Shown here: piece by piece, positions 1-7,882 of the stretch
Layout of the letters: each line of letters starts with the position of its first letter
How positions within the stretch are numbered: the stretch's first letter is position 1
Assembly (NCBI GenBank): GCA_021156245.1
Contig: JAJNBO010000061.1
Span: 1 to 9,486, forward strand
Direction: 5' to 3'
Source: Ramlibacter sp.
GTDB taxonomy: Bacteria; Pseudomonadota; Gammaproteobacteria; Burkholderiales; Burkholderiaceae_C
Length of the DNA: 9,486 nt
Position numbers and translations under genes: made by a program
The notes under the pieces: model-generated
Seen by the model: only the letters and a program-made list of their open reading frames with translations
The model's database searches: none
Told to the model about the DNA's origin: nothing

Positions 1-127
1 GGCACTGGTTGATGTCGGCTTCGCCGCGGTCCATCGCCTCGGCGTACCCGGCGCAATCCGGGTAGCCGCAGCGCGTGCACTGGGTCTGGGGCAGGGCGGC
101 GTGCAGTCGCGCCGCCTGCGGGCTCAC
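1..127 (-). CDS. rnfB: RnfB-like [4Fe-4S] electron-transport protein, N-terminal part (runs off window)
   Basis: Only the first 42 codons are present; the gene continues leftward out of the window. The visible residues show the RnfB/RsxB iron-sulfur signature: [14 protein letters not shown] followed by GEADINQC, giving cysteines at 17, 20, 25 and 42 with the spacing C-x2-C-x4-C-x16-C of the RnfB-type FeS domain. I start it at GTG (125-127), which overlaps the phaZ stop codon as GTGA, so translation is probably coupled to phaZ; no clear Shine-Dalgarno is visible. In Rnf/Rsx complexes RnfB is a peripheral ferredoxin-like subunit that passes electrons between ferredoxin/NADH and the membrane pump or SoxR reducer. 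Here the FeS motif begins about 10 residues from the start, leaving no room for the N-terminal membrane segment of E. coli RnfB. A soluble, possibly orphan RnfB-like ferredoxin is therefore likely. Any C-terminal ferredoxin domains lie outside the window. Confidence 0.85.
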   Translation of the reverse strand, partial: MSPQAARLHAALPQTQCTRCGYPDCAGYAEAMDRGEADINQC

Positions 128-1500
128 TTGCGGCGGGCGCGCGCCGGGGCGGTGGTGCGCGCCTTGGAGGGGCTGCGCCGGGCGGCGGCGGCCGTCGCCT
201 TGCGGCCGGTGCTCTTGCGCGGCGGAGTGGCGCCGGTTTCGTTGAACTGCAGGATGAAGTCGCGCACCTGCGGGTACACCACCTCGCGCCAGCGGCGGCC
301 GCTGAAGATCCCGTAGTGGCCCGCGCCCTTCACCTCCAGGTGCTTCTGGCGCGACTTCGGCACGTTGAAGCAGAGCCCGTGGGCCGCTTCGGTCTGGCCG
401 GAGCCGGAGATGTCGTCGAGTTCGCCTTCGACGGTGAAGTGCGCCGTGGTGGTGATGTCCTCCGGGCGCACGCGCTCGAGCTCGCCTTCGGGACTGATCA
501 CGTCCCAGGTGCCGTTCACGAGCTGGAACTCCTGGAACACCACGCGGATGGTCTCGAGGTAGTAGTCGGCGTCCATGTCGAGGACCGCGTTGTACTCGTC
601 GTAGAACTTCCTGTGCGCCTCGGCGCTGGCGTCGTCACCCGCGATGAGGTGCTTGAAGTAGTCGTAGTGGCTGGAAAGGTGGCGGTCCGGGTTCATCGCC
701 ACGAAGCCGGAGTGCTGCAGGAAGCCCGGATACACGCGGCGGCCGGCGCCCGGGAAGTTGGTCGGCACGCGGTAGATCACGTTCGACTCGAACCACTCGA
801 AGCTCTTGTTCATCGCCAGGTTGTTGACCGCGGTCGGCGACTTGCGCGCGTCGATGGGGCCGCCCATCATGGTCATGGTCAGCGGCGTCTTCTCGCCGCG
901 GGTGGCCATCAGCGACACGGCGGCGAGCACCGGCACGGTCGGCTGGCACACGCTGATCACGTGGCAGTTGCCATACTCGGCCTGCAGGTGGCGGATGAAT
1001 TCCTGCACGTAGTTGACGTAGTCGTCCAGGTGGAACTCGCCCTGGTCCAGCGGCACCATGCGCGCATTGCGCCAGTCGGTGATGTAGACCTTGTGGTCGC
1101 GCAGCATGGTGCGAACCGTGTCGCGGAGAAGCGTGGCGTAGTGGCCGGACAGCGGCGCCACGATCAGCACGGCGGGCTGTCCCATCAAGCGGGTCAGCGT
1201 TTCGGGATTGTCCGAGAAGCGCTTGAAGCGCCTCAGCTCGCCGAACGGCTTGTCGATCTCGACGCGCTCGTGGAGCGCCACCTCGACGCCGTCCACGTCG
1301 ACCGTCTTGATGCCGAACTCCGGCTTCTCGTAGTCCTTGCCGAGGCGGTAGGCGAGGTCGTAGCCGGCGGAGATGCGCTGGGCGAGCGGATGCTGGCCAA
1401 AGGGGGAGAGCGGGTTGCTGTAAAGCTTGGAGGCCGCCTGCGCGAAATCGGCGAACGGCTCCATGAGCGAGCGCTGCGCTTCGTAGATCTGGTAGAGCAT
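124..1500 (-). CDS. phaZ: Intracellular polyhydroxybutyrate (PHA) depolymerase
   Basis: This 458-residue protein resembles the intracellular PHB depolymerase PhaZ1 of Ralstonia eutropha. The family degrades native storage granules in the cytoplasm, by hydrolysis or thiolysis of 3-hydroxybutyrate esters. Its alpha/beta-hydrolase nucleophile is a cysteine in place of the usual lipase-box serine. The matching site here is Cys185 ([12 protein letters not shown]); His395 ([10 protein letters not shown]) and an aspartate near 362-363 ([11 protein letters not shown]) complete the likely triad. The N-terminus [16 protein letters not shown] is typical, and the start is supported by GGAA 8 nt upstream. 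Residues from about 423 to 458 form a low-complexity Ala/Lys/Arg/Thr/Pro tail, clearly basic, ending RARARRK. It has no signal peptide, which fits an intracellular rather than secreted depolymerase. It lies downstream of an aminotransferase across a 97-nt gap containing its own promoter-like signals, and overlaps rnfB by 4 bp. Confidence 0.92.
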   Translation of the reverse strand: MLYQIYEAQRSLMEPFADFAQAASKLYSNPLSPFGQHPLAQRISAGYDLAYRLGKDYEKPEFGIKTVDVDGVEVALHERVEIDKPFGELRRFKRFSDNPETLTRLMGQPAVLIVAPLSGHYATLLRDTVRTMLRDHKVYITDWRNARMVPLDQGEFHLDDYVNYVQEFIRHLQAEYGNCHVISVCQPTVPVLAAVSLMATRGEKTPLTMTMMGGPIDARKSPTAVNNLAMNKSFEWFESNVIYRVPTNFPGAGRRVYPGFLQHSGFVAMNPDRHLSSHYDYFKHLIAGDDASAEAHRKFYDEYNAVLDMDADYYLETIRVVFQEFQLVNGTWDVISPEGELERVRPEDITTTAHFTVEGELDDISGSGQTEAAHGLCFNVPKSRQKHLEVKGAGHYGIFSGRRWREVVYPQVRDFILQFNETGATPPRKSTGRKATAAAARRSPSKARTTAPARARRK

Positions 1501-1518
1501 GTGGCGGATTCCGGGTTG

Positions 1519-1529
1519 TTGCAGTGCAA
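1519..1529. promoter_or_regulatory. Perfect dyad upstream of phaZ, candidate repressor operator
   Basis: The sequence TTGCAGTGCAA is a perfect inverted repeat around a central base. It sits 18 bp upstream of the phaZ start codon and directly abuts the candidate -10 hexamer, roughly over the expected transcription start. A bound protein here would block initiation. TGC/GCA-rich dyads are known targets of PhaR-type PHB regulators in other proteobacteria, so PhaR is the leading guess, but I infer this from pattern and context only. Confidence 0.5.
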
Positions 1530-1533
1530 TATA
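1528..1533 (-). promoter_or_regulatory. Candidate -10 element of phaZ promoter
   Basis: On the minus strand this reads TATATT, five of six matches to TATAAT, in an otherwise GC-rich gap, with initiation expected near 1521. No good -35 is present at 16-18 bp; the nearest partial match, CTGACG, is about 20 bp away. The position just upstream of phaZ, next to the dyad, makes it plausible but unproven. Confidence 0.4.
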
Positions 1534-1536
1534 CCA

Positions 1537-1549
1537 GCGGCAAAGCCGC
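1537..1549. other. Small hairpin GCGGC-AAA-GCCGC upstream of phaZ
   Basis: A 5-bp stem, GCGGC pairing with GCCGC around an AAA loop, lies just upstream of the phaZ -10 region. Its GGCAAAGCC core is identical to the third hairpin of the repeat between iscA and hscB (8261-8273), so it may be a remnant of the same repeat type. No T run follows it closely on either strand, so it is not an obvious terminator. Confidence 0.4.
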
Positions 1550-1560
1550 GCTGCGTCAGG

Positions 1561-1584
1561 AAAAGCCGCCGATGAGCCGGGCGG
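1561..1584 (-). terminator. Possible weak intrinsic terminator after the aminotransferase gene
   Basis: Reading the minus strand from the aminotransferase stop, CCGCC pairs with GGCGG across a 9-nt loop and is followed by CTTTTCC. The stem is short and the T run is only four bases. A competing hairpin, GGGCG-ACAC-CGCCC, lies just before it. It may separate the aminotransferase transcript from phaZ, but read-through is quite possible. Confidence 0.3.
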
Positions 1585-1597
1585 TGTCGCCCAGTTG

Positions 1598-2797
1598 TCA
1601 GCCCACCACTTTGGCGATCGATTCCGCCACGTAATCCAGGTTCTTCGTGTTCAGCGCAGCCACGCAAATGCGGCCCGTGTCGATGCCGTACACGCCGAAC
1701 TCGTCCCGCAGGCGCACCATCTGGTCCTTGGTCAGGCCCGAGTAGCTGAACATGCCGACCTGGTGGGCGATGAAGCCGAAGTCGCCCTTGGCGCCTTTCT
1801 CCTTGAGCTTCGCGACCAGCGCCGTGCGCATCTGCTGGATGCGCGAGCGCATGCCGGCCAGCTCCTGCTCCCAGAGCGCCCGCAGTTCCGGCGTGTTCAG
1901 GATGGTGGCGGCGATCTGGCCGCCGTGCGTGGGCGGGTTGCTGTAGTTCGTGCGGATCACGATCTTCAGCTGCGACAACACGCGGGAAGCTTCTTCCTTG
2001 TCCTGGCACAGGACCGACAGGGCGCCCACGCGCTCGCCGTACAGGCTCAGGCTCTTGGAGAACGACGTCGAGACGAAGAAGTTCTCGCCGGAGGCGATGA
2101 ACTTCTGCACCGCCATGCCGTCTTCGGCGATGCCTGCGCCGAAGCCCTGGTACGCCATGTCCAGGAAGGCGACCAGCTTGCGGCCCTTGACCGCGGCGAC
2201 CACCTGGTCCCATTGCGCCGGCGCCAGGTCGTAACCGGTCGGGTTGTGGCAGCAGGCGTGGAGCACCACGACCGTGCCCGCCTCGGCGGTGTTCAGCGCC
2301 GTCAGCATGCCGTCGAAGTTGATGCCGCGCTTGCCGGCGTCGTAGTAGGGATAGCTTTCCACCTGGAAGCCGGCGTTGGTGAACAGCGCGCGATGGTTCT
2401 CCCAGCTCGGATCGCTGATCAGGACCTTGGCCTTCGGGTTCAACTTGCGCAGGAAGTCCGCGCCGAGCTTCAGGCCGCCCGTGCCCCCGATGGCCTGGAC
2501 CGTCGCCACGCGACCGCTCTTGACCGGCTCGGAATCGGCCCCAAATACGAGGCTCTTCACCGCGGCGTCGTACGCAGCGATGCCGTCGATGGGGAGGTAG
2601 CCGCGCGCCGCGTGGGCCGCCATCATCTTCTCTTCCGCCTTCTGCACGCACTCCAGCAGCGGCAGCTTGCCGTTGTCGTCGTAGTAGACCCCCACGCCGA
2701 GGTTCACCTTCTTCGGGTTGGTGTCGGCGACGTACTGCTCGGTCAGGCCCAGGATCGGGTCGCGGGGCGCCATTTCGACGGCGGTGAAGAGAGACAT
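1598..2797 (-). CDS. Class I amino acid aminotransferase (aspartate/aromatic type)
   Basis: A 399-residue PLP-dependent aminotransferase of the AspC/TyrB subgroup, which interconverts aspartate, tyrosine or phenylalanine with their 2-oxo acids using 2-oxoglutarate/glutamate. Visible fold-type I landmarks are GGTGGLK (104-110) at the cofactor phosphate, Trp132 in DPSWENH, HNPTG with Asn185, Asp213 in FLDMAYQGFG, the Schiff-base lysine Lys248 in SFSKSLSLYGERVG with Arg256, and Arg376 in TGRICVAALN for the substrate alpha-carboxylate. The start at MSLFTAVEM is chosen because AAGGA lies 5 nt upstream and family members begin this way; an ATG eight codons earlier would add MPPHPRNP with no comparable ribosome site. 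AspC and TyrB cannot be separated safely by eye, so no symbol is given. It is transcribed divergently from uvrB. Confidence 0.93.
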   Translation of the reverse strand: MSLFTAVEMAPRDPILGLTEQYVADTNPKKVNLGVGVYYDDNGKLPLLECVQKAEEKMMAAHAARGYLPIDGIAAYDAAVKSLVFGADSEPVKSGRVATVQAIGGTGGLKLGADFLRKLNPKAKVLISDPSWENHRALFTNAGFQVESYPYYDAGKRGINFDGMLTALNTAEAGTVVVLHACCHNPTGYDLAPAQWDQVVAAVKGRKLVAFLDMAYQGFGAGIAEDGMAVQKFIASGENFFVSTSFSKSLSLYGERVGALSVLCQDKEEASRVLSQLKIVIRTNYSNPPTHGGQIAATILNTPELRALWEQELAGMRSRIQQMRTALVAKLKEKGAKGDFGFIAHQVGMFSYSGLTKDQMVRLRDEFGVYGIDTGRICVAALNTKNLDYVAESIAKVVG

Positions 2798-2802
2798 GGG
2801 GT

Positions 2803-2807
2803 TCCTT
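2803..2807 (-). promoter_or_regulatory. Ribosome binding site deciding the aminotransferase start
   Basis: On the minus strand AAGGA is followed by ACCCC and then ATG, a near-ideal Shine-Dalgarno with 5-nt spacing. It lies inside the longer reading frame, so it argues for the internal ATG at 2795-2797 over the one at 2819-2821. Confidence 0.7.
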
Positions 2808-2835
2808 GGATGCGGTGGCAAGAACGCCCGGCCTG

Positions 2836-2867
2836 TTGTACGCTGGCCGGCTGACCCGAATTTTAAT
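2836..2867 (+). promoter_or_regulatory. Candidate uvrB promoter in the divergent intergenic region
   Basis: The 94-bp gap between the two divergent starts holds the only AT-rich patch nearby, GAATTTTAATCGG. TTGTAC (2836-2841) could act as a -35 with TTTTAA or TTTAAT (2861-2867) as -10, but the spacer is 19-20 bp, longer than ideal. I looked for a LexA box of the form CTGT-N8-ACAG and saw none. The aminotransferase promoter must also lie in this gap or in the start of uvrB, and I cannot place it. Confidence 0.3.
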
Positions 2868-2891
2868 CGGTCGAACTAGAGACTTACCCGA

Positions 2892-5006
<2,115 letters not shown>

Positions 5007-5010
5007 GGCC

Positions 5011-5502
5011 TTGGCGCGCAGGTATTCGGTGCTGATGGTCTGCACGGGCAACATCTGCCGCAGCCCGACCGCGGAAGGGGTTCTTCGGCACCGCGTGCGC
5101 GAGGCGGGCCTGGATGGCCAGGTGCACATCGACTCGGCCGGCACCCACGACTATCACGTGGGTTCGCCGCCGGACGAGCGCAGCTGCCACCATGCCTCTC
5201 TGCGCGGCTACGACCTGACGGACCAGCGCGCGCGGCAGGTCCAGCCTGCCGACTTCGAGCGCTTCGACCTGATCCTGGCCATGGACAACGGGCACATGGA
5301 TCTGCTGGAGGAGGACTGTCCCCCGCAGCACCGGCACAAGCTGCGCCGCATGATGGACTTCGCCCCCGCGGGCCTGGCCGACGAGGTCGCCGACCCCTAT
5401 TACGGCGGCAAACAGGGCTTCGAGACCGTGCTGGACCATGTCGAGGCCGCCTGTGACGGCGTGCTGCGGCACATCGAATCGGCTTTGTCCTCCCGGGCTT
5501 GA
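5011..5502 (+). CDS. Low-molecular-weight protein tyrosine phosphatase
   Basis: A 163-residue LMW-PTP/arsenate reductase-fold phosphatase. The P-loop C-x5-R is VCTGNICRSPT, with nucleophile Cys11 and Arg17. The general acid is Asp128 in DPYYGG near the C-terminus. The length fits the family (about 150-165). I choose TTG at 5011-5013 as the start: it gives the usual short lead (MARRYSVLMVC) into the P-loop beta-strand, lies 4 nt after the uvrB stop, and has a purine-rich AAGGGA 7 nt upstream. The in-frame ATG at 5035 falls two codons before the catalytic cysteine, which is too short, and an ATG at 4876 would read through uvrB in another frame. The DPYYGG form belongs to bacterial LMW-PTPs that dephosphorylate tyrosine kinases or other phosphoproteins; the substrate here is unknown. 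There is no exopolysaccharide or BY-kinase gene in the window, so a Wzb-like role is not supported by context. Confidence 0.88.
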   Translation: MARRYSVLMVCTGNICRSPTAEGVLRHRVREAGLDGQVHIDSAGTHDYHVGSPPDERSCHHASLRGYDLTDQRARQVQPADFERFDLILAMDNGHMDLLEEDCPPQHRHKLRRMMDFAPAGLADEVADPYYGGKQGFETVLDHVEAACDGVLRHIESALSSRA

Positions 5503-5519
5503 CCGCATCCCGGCCTCTG

Positions 5520-5530
5520 CTGCACTGCAG
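5520..5530. promoter_or_regulatory. Perfect dyad CTGCACTGCAG upstream of iscR
   Basis: An 11-bp inverted repeat around a central C lies about 40 bp upstream of the iscR -10. Its 9-bp core TGCACTGCA is the exact reverse complement of the core of the phaZ-proximal dyad (1520-1528). It could be a protein-binding site or simply a short hairpin after the phosphatase gene; the sequence alone does not decide. Confidence 0.3.
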
Positions 5531-5543
5531 AAAGCCCCGAGTA

Positions 5544-5566
5544 CCCGAGCGCCGCGCTAGGGTTTT
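5544..5566 (+). terminator. Intrinsic terminator candidate after uvrB-phosphatase
   Basis: CCC-G-AGCG, loop CCG, CGCT-A-GGG forms an 8-position stem with one internal G/A mismatch, followed at once by TTTT and then CTGG. It lies 41 nt after the phosphatase stop and ends 4 bp before the iscR -10 hexamer. It is the best-placed signal for ending the upstream transcript. The T run is short, so efficiency may be partial. Confidence 0.5.
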
Positions 5567-5567
5567 C

Positions 5568-5576
5568 TGGTATACT
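5568..5576 (+). promoter_or_regulatory. Extended -10 promoter of the isc operon
   Basis: TGGTATACT is an extended -10 (TG-n-TATACT, five of six matches to TATAAT). No -35-like hexamer exists at the expected place (AGCGCC at 5548-5553), consistent with reliance on the extended -10. Initiation is expected around 5582-5584, giving an iscR leader of roughly 90 nt. Confidence 0.7.
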
Positions 5577-5596
5577 TGACGGAAACAGTCAGGAAC
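5572..5596 (+). promoter_or_regulatory. Type 1 IscR binding site (autoregulatory operator)
   Basis: Aligned by eye to the 25-bp E. coli type 1 consensus, this site matches 22 of 25 positions, including the ATAC..GAC left arm and the CAGTC right arm; the differences are at 5581, 5594 and 5596. It overlaps the -10 and the expected start site, the classic arrangement in which [2Fe-2S]-IscR represses its own operon when clusters are plentiful. The match to the family consensus is direct; the repression mode is inferred from E. coli. Confidence 0.8.
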
Positions 5597-5615
5597 CCAA
5601 ATGAGTGGGAGACGA

Positions 5616-5641
5616 CCTGTCCCGGCGGGCGCCGGGGCAGG
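5616..5641 (+). other. Strong hairpin in the iscR leader
   Basis: CCTGTCCCGGC (5616-5626) pairs with GCCGGGGCAGG (5631-5641) around a GGGC tetraloop, giving 11 consecutive pairs with a single U-G wobble. No T run follows, so it is not an intrinsic terminator. It would lie in the untranslated leader, ending 22 nt before the iscR Shine-Dalgarno, where it could affect mRNA stability or ribosome access. Confidence 0.6.
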
Positions 5642-5663
5642 GTTGAAAGCAAGCCAGCAAGCG

Positions 5664-5669
5664 AAGGAG
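5664..5669 (+). promoter_or_regulatory. Ribosome binding site fixing the iscR start
   Basis: AAGGAG followed by CTAGCG and ATG is a full-strength Shine-Dalgarno with 6-nt spacing. It supports ATG 5676, the start that yields the universal IscR N-terminus MRLTTKGR. A second in-frame ATG at 5601 has AGGA 6 nt upstream, but that AGGA is also part of the IscR operator. Confidence 0.75.
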
Positions 5670-5675
5670 CTAGCG

Positions 5676-6212
5676 ATGCGTCTCACGACCAAAGGCCGCT
5701 TTGCGGTCACCGCCATGATCGACCTGGCCCTGCGCCAGAACAATGGCCCCGTCACCCTGGCGGCCATCAGCCAGCGCCAGCAGATTTCGCTGTCCTACCT
5801 GGAGCAGCTGTTCGGCAAGCTGCGCCGCCATGAACTCGTCGAATCCACCCGCGGCCCGGGCGGCGGGTACACGCTCGGCCGCAAGGCCTCGGAAATCACC
5901 GTCGCCGACATCATCGTGTCGGTGGACGAGCCGATCGACGCCACCCAGTGCGGCGGCAAGGAAAACTGCCAGGGCGATGGCGGCCGTTGCATGACGCACG
6001 AGCTGTGGGCCGCGCTGAACCAGCGCATGGTGGAATTCCTCGACTCGATCAGCCTGCAGAAGCTGGTGGACGACCAGCTCGCCAAGGGCGTGCAGATCGA
6101 GGACAAGCCGACGCCCAAGCGCGCGATTTCCAGCGCGCCGGTGGTCAAGCCGATCCGCGTGAACGCGCCGAACTCGGTGTTCGCCCTCGGCAACTCGTTC
6201 GCCAAGCAGTAA
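5676..6212 (+). CDS. iscR: Iron-sulfur cluster regulator IscR (Rrf2 family)
   Basis: A 178-residue Rrf2-family transcription factor that senses cluster supply by binding a [2Fe-2S] cluster made by the Isc machinery. Loaded IscR represses the isc operon at type 1 sites; apo-IscR still acts at type 2 sites. The winged helix-turn-helix occupies about residues 1-65, starting [18 protein letters not shown], with the recognition region [29 protein letters not shown]. Cluster ligands are Cys92, Cys98, Cys105 and His108 in CGGKENC and RCMTHELW. The third cysteine and the histidine are each one residue later than in E. coli (Cys104, His107). The tail from about 145 on is Pro/Lys/Ala-rich and probably flexible. 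It is the first gene of the operon, 28 nt ahead of iscS, with a type 1 operator over its own promoter. Confidence 0.96.
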   Translation: MRLTTKGRFAVTAMIDLALRQNNGPVTLAAISQRQQISLSYLEQLFGKLRRHELVESTRGPGGGYTLGRKASEITVADIIVSVDEPIDATQCGGKENCQGDGGRCMTHELWAALNQRMVEFLDSISLQKLVDDQLAKGVQIEDKPTPKRAISSAPVVKPIRVNAPNSVFALGNSFAKQ

Positions 6213-6240
6213 ACCCAACCGCCAGCAGAGACAGCCAGCA

Positions 6241-7461
6241 ATGGACATGACGCCCCATTTCCCGATCTACATGGACTACGGCGCGACGACGCCGGTCGAC
6301 CCGCGCGTGGTCGACGCCATGATCCCGTGGTTGCGCGAGCACTTCGGCAACCCCGCCTCCCGCAGCCATGCGTGGGGCTGGGAGGCGGAAGAGGCCGTGG
6401 AGAAGGCTCGCCAGAACGTCGCCGACCTCATCGGCGCCGACCCGCGGGAGATCGTCTGGACGTCCGGCGCGACCGAGTCGAACAACCTGGCGCTCAAGGG
6501 CGCGGCGCAGTTCTACAAGACGCGCGGCAAGCACCTGATCACCGTGAAGACCGAGCACAAGGCCGTGCTGGACACCATGCGCGAGCTGGAACGACAGGGC
6601 TTCGAGGTGACCTACCTCGACGTGCAGGAAGACGGCATGCTCGACCTGGAGAAGTTCAAGGCCACCATCCGGCCGGACACCATCCTGGCCTCGGTCATGT
6701 TCGTGAACAACGAGATCGGCGTGATCCAGGACATCCCCGCCATCGGCGCGATCTGCCGTGAGAAGGGCGTGCTGTTCCACGTCGACGCCGCGCAGGCCAC
6801 CGGCAAGGTGGAGATCGACGTGAAGAAGCTGCCGGTCGACCTGATGAGCCTTGCCTCGCACAAGACCTACGGCCCGAAGGGCATCGGCGCGCTGTACGTA
6901 CGCCGCAAGCCGCGCGTGCGGCTCGAAGCCCAGATGCACGGCGGCGGCCACGAGCGCGGAATGCGTTCCGGCACCCTGCCCACGCACCAGATCGTCGGCA
7001 TGGGCGAGGCCTTCCGGCTGGCGAAGGAAGAGATGCACAAGGACCTCGAGCACGCGCGTCGCCTGCAGCAACGGCTGCTGGACGGGCTGAAGGACATCGA
7101 ACAGGTGTTCATCAACGGCAACACCGAGCACCGGGTACCGCACAACCTGAACATGAGCTTCAACTTCGTCGAGGGCGAGTCGCTGATCATGGGCATCAAG
7201 GGCCTGGCCGTGTCGTCCGGCTCCGCCTGCACCTCCGCGTCGCTCGAGCCGAGCTACGTGCTGCGCGCGCTGGGCCGCAGCGACGAGCTGGCGCACAGCA
7301 GCCTGCGCATGACCATCGGCCGCTTCACGACCGAGGAAGAGATCGACTACGCGGTGACGACGATCAAGCAGAACGTCGCCAAGCTGCGCGAGCTGAGCCC
7401 GCTGTGGGAGATGTACCAGGATGGCATCGACATCAGCACCATCCAGTGGACGGCTCACTGA
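6241..7461 (+). CDS. iscS: Cysteine desulfurase IscS
   Basis: A 406-residue PLP enzyme that converts L-cysteine to L-alanine and carries the released sulfur as a persulfide to IscU, and in other bacteria also to TusA, ThiI and related acceptors. Key residues: His106 (TEHKAVLDT), the Schiff-base lysine Lys208 (SHKTYGPKG), and the persulfide-bearing Cys330 on the mobile loop [17 protein letters not shown]. The long loop and the ending ([20 protein letters not shown], residues 387-406) mark group I IscS rather than SufS or NifS; E. coli IscS has the same C-terminal type, which contacts IscU. The N-terminus reads [24 protein letters not shown] second ATG two codons in is an alternative start, and no strong Shine-Dalgarno separates the two. 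It follows iscR by 28 nt and precedes iscU by 30 nt. Confidence 0.97.
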   Translation: MDMTPHFPIYMDYGATTPVDPRVVDAMIPWLREHFGNPASRSHAWGWEAEEAVEKARQNVADLIGADPREIVWTSGATESNNLALKGAAQFYKTRGKHLITVKTEHKAVLDTMRELERQGFEVTYLDVQEDGMLDLEKFKATIRPDTILASVMFVNNEIGVIQDIPAIGAICREKGVLFHVDAAQATGKVEIDVKKLPVDLMSLASHKTYGPKGIGALYVRRKPRVRLEAQMHGGGHERGMRSGTLPTHQIVGMGEAFRLAKEEMHKDLEHARRLQQRLLDGLKDIEQVFINGNTEHRVPHNLNMSFNFVEGESLIMGIKGLAVSSGSACTSASLEPSYVLRALGRSDELAHSSLRMTIGRFTTEEEIDYAVTTIKQNVAKLRELSPLWEMYQDGIDISTIQWTAH

Positions 7462-7491
7462 ACGAGAAACAAGAGAATCCGGAGTACGAAC

Positions 7492-7878
7492 ATGGCCTAT
7501 TCCCAGAAAGTCGTTGAACACTACGAGAACCCGCGCAACGTGGGTTCCTTCGAAAAGGGTGACGAGAGCGTCGGCACCGGCATGGTGGGCGCGCCCGCCT
7601 GCGGCGACGTGATGAAGCTGCAGATCAAGGTGAACCCGGCCACCGGGGTGATCGAGGACGCGCGCTTCAAGACCTACGGCTGCGGCTCCGCCATCGCGTC
7701 GAGCTCGCTCGTCACCGAATGGGTGAAGGGCAAGACGCTGGACGAGGCGGCTTCGATCAAGAACGCGCAGATCGCCGAGGAACTGGCGCTGCCGCCGGTG
7801 AAGATCCACTGCTCGATCCTGGCCGAGGACGCCATCAAGGCGGCCGTGCAGGACTACAAGAAGAAGCACGCGAACTGA
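7492..7878 (+). CDS. iscU: Iron-sulfur cluster assembly scaffold IscU
   Basis: A 128-residue scaffold on which IscS-derived sulfur and iron are built into [2Fe-2S] clusters before transfer. All conserved ligands are present: Cys37 and Asp39 in APACGDV, Cys64 in [11 protein letters not shown], and His106-Cys107 in [15 protein letters not shown]. The LPPVK motif that HscA recognises is intact at 100-104. GGAG lies 7 nt before ATG. The length matches E. coli IscU (128), so this is the Isc-type scaffold and not a NifU fusion or SufU. The stop is 4 nt before iscA, indicating tight coupling. Confidence 0.98.
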   Translation: MAYSQKVVEHYENPRNVGSFEKGDESVGTGMVGAPACGDVMKLQIKVNPATGVIEDARFKTYGCGSAIASSSLVTEWVKGKTLDEAASIKNAQIAEELALPPVKIHCSILAEDAIKAAVQDYKKKHAN

Positions 7879-7882
7879 AGAC

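Noticed and set aside
316..1575. 419-codon plus-strand frame opposite phaZ
   Set aside because: It mirrors phaZ codon bias, is rich in His/Val/Arg/Leu without any motif, and has no plausible ribosome site. PhaZ is clearly the real gene.
2833..2848. Possible LexA operator starting CTGT upstream of uvrB
   Set aside because: The right half-site ACAG is absent at the required spacing; the bases there are GGCC.
1499..2854. 451-codon plus-strand frame opposite the aminotransferase
   Set aside because: Antisense shadow of a gene with a complete PLP-enzyme signature; no domain is recognisable in the translation.
5616..5641. Reading the iscR leader hairpin as a terminator or riboswitch
   Set aside because: There is no T run after the stem, and the leader is too short and simple to match any riboswitch class I know.
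5576..5833. 85-codon plus-strand frame starting in the iscR operator
   Set aside because: It starts at a TTG inside the IscR site, runs out of frame through the start of iscR, and has no ribosome site or conserved content.
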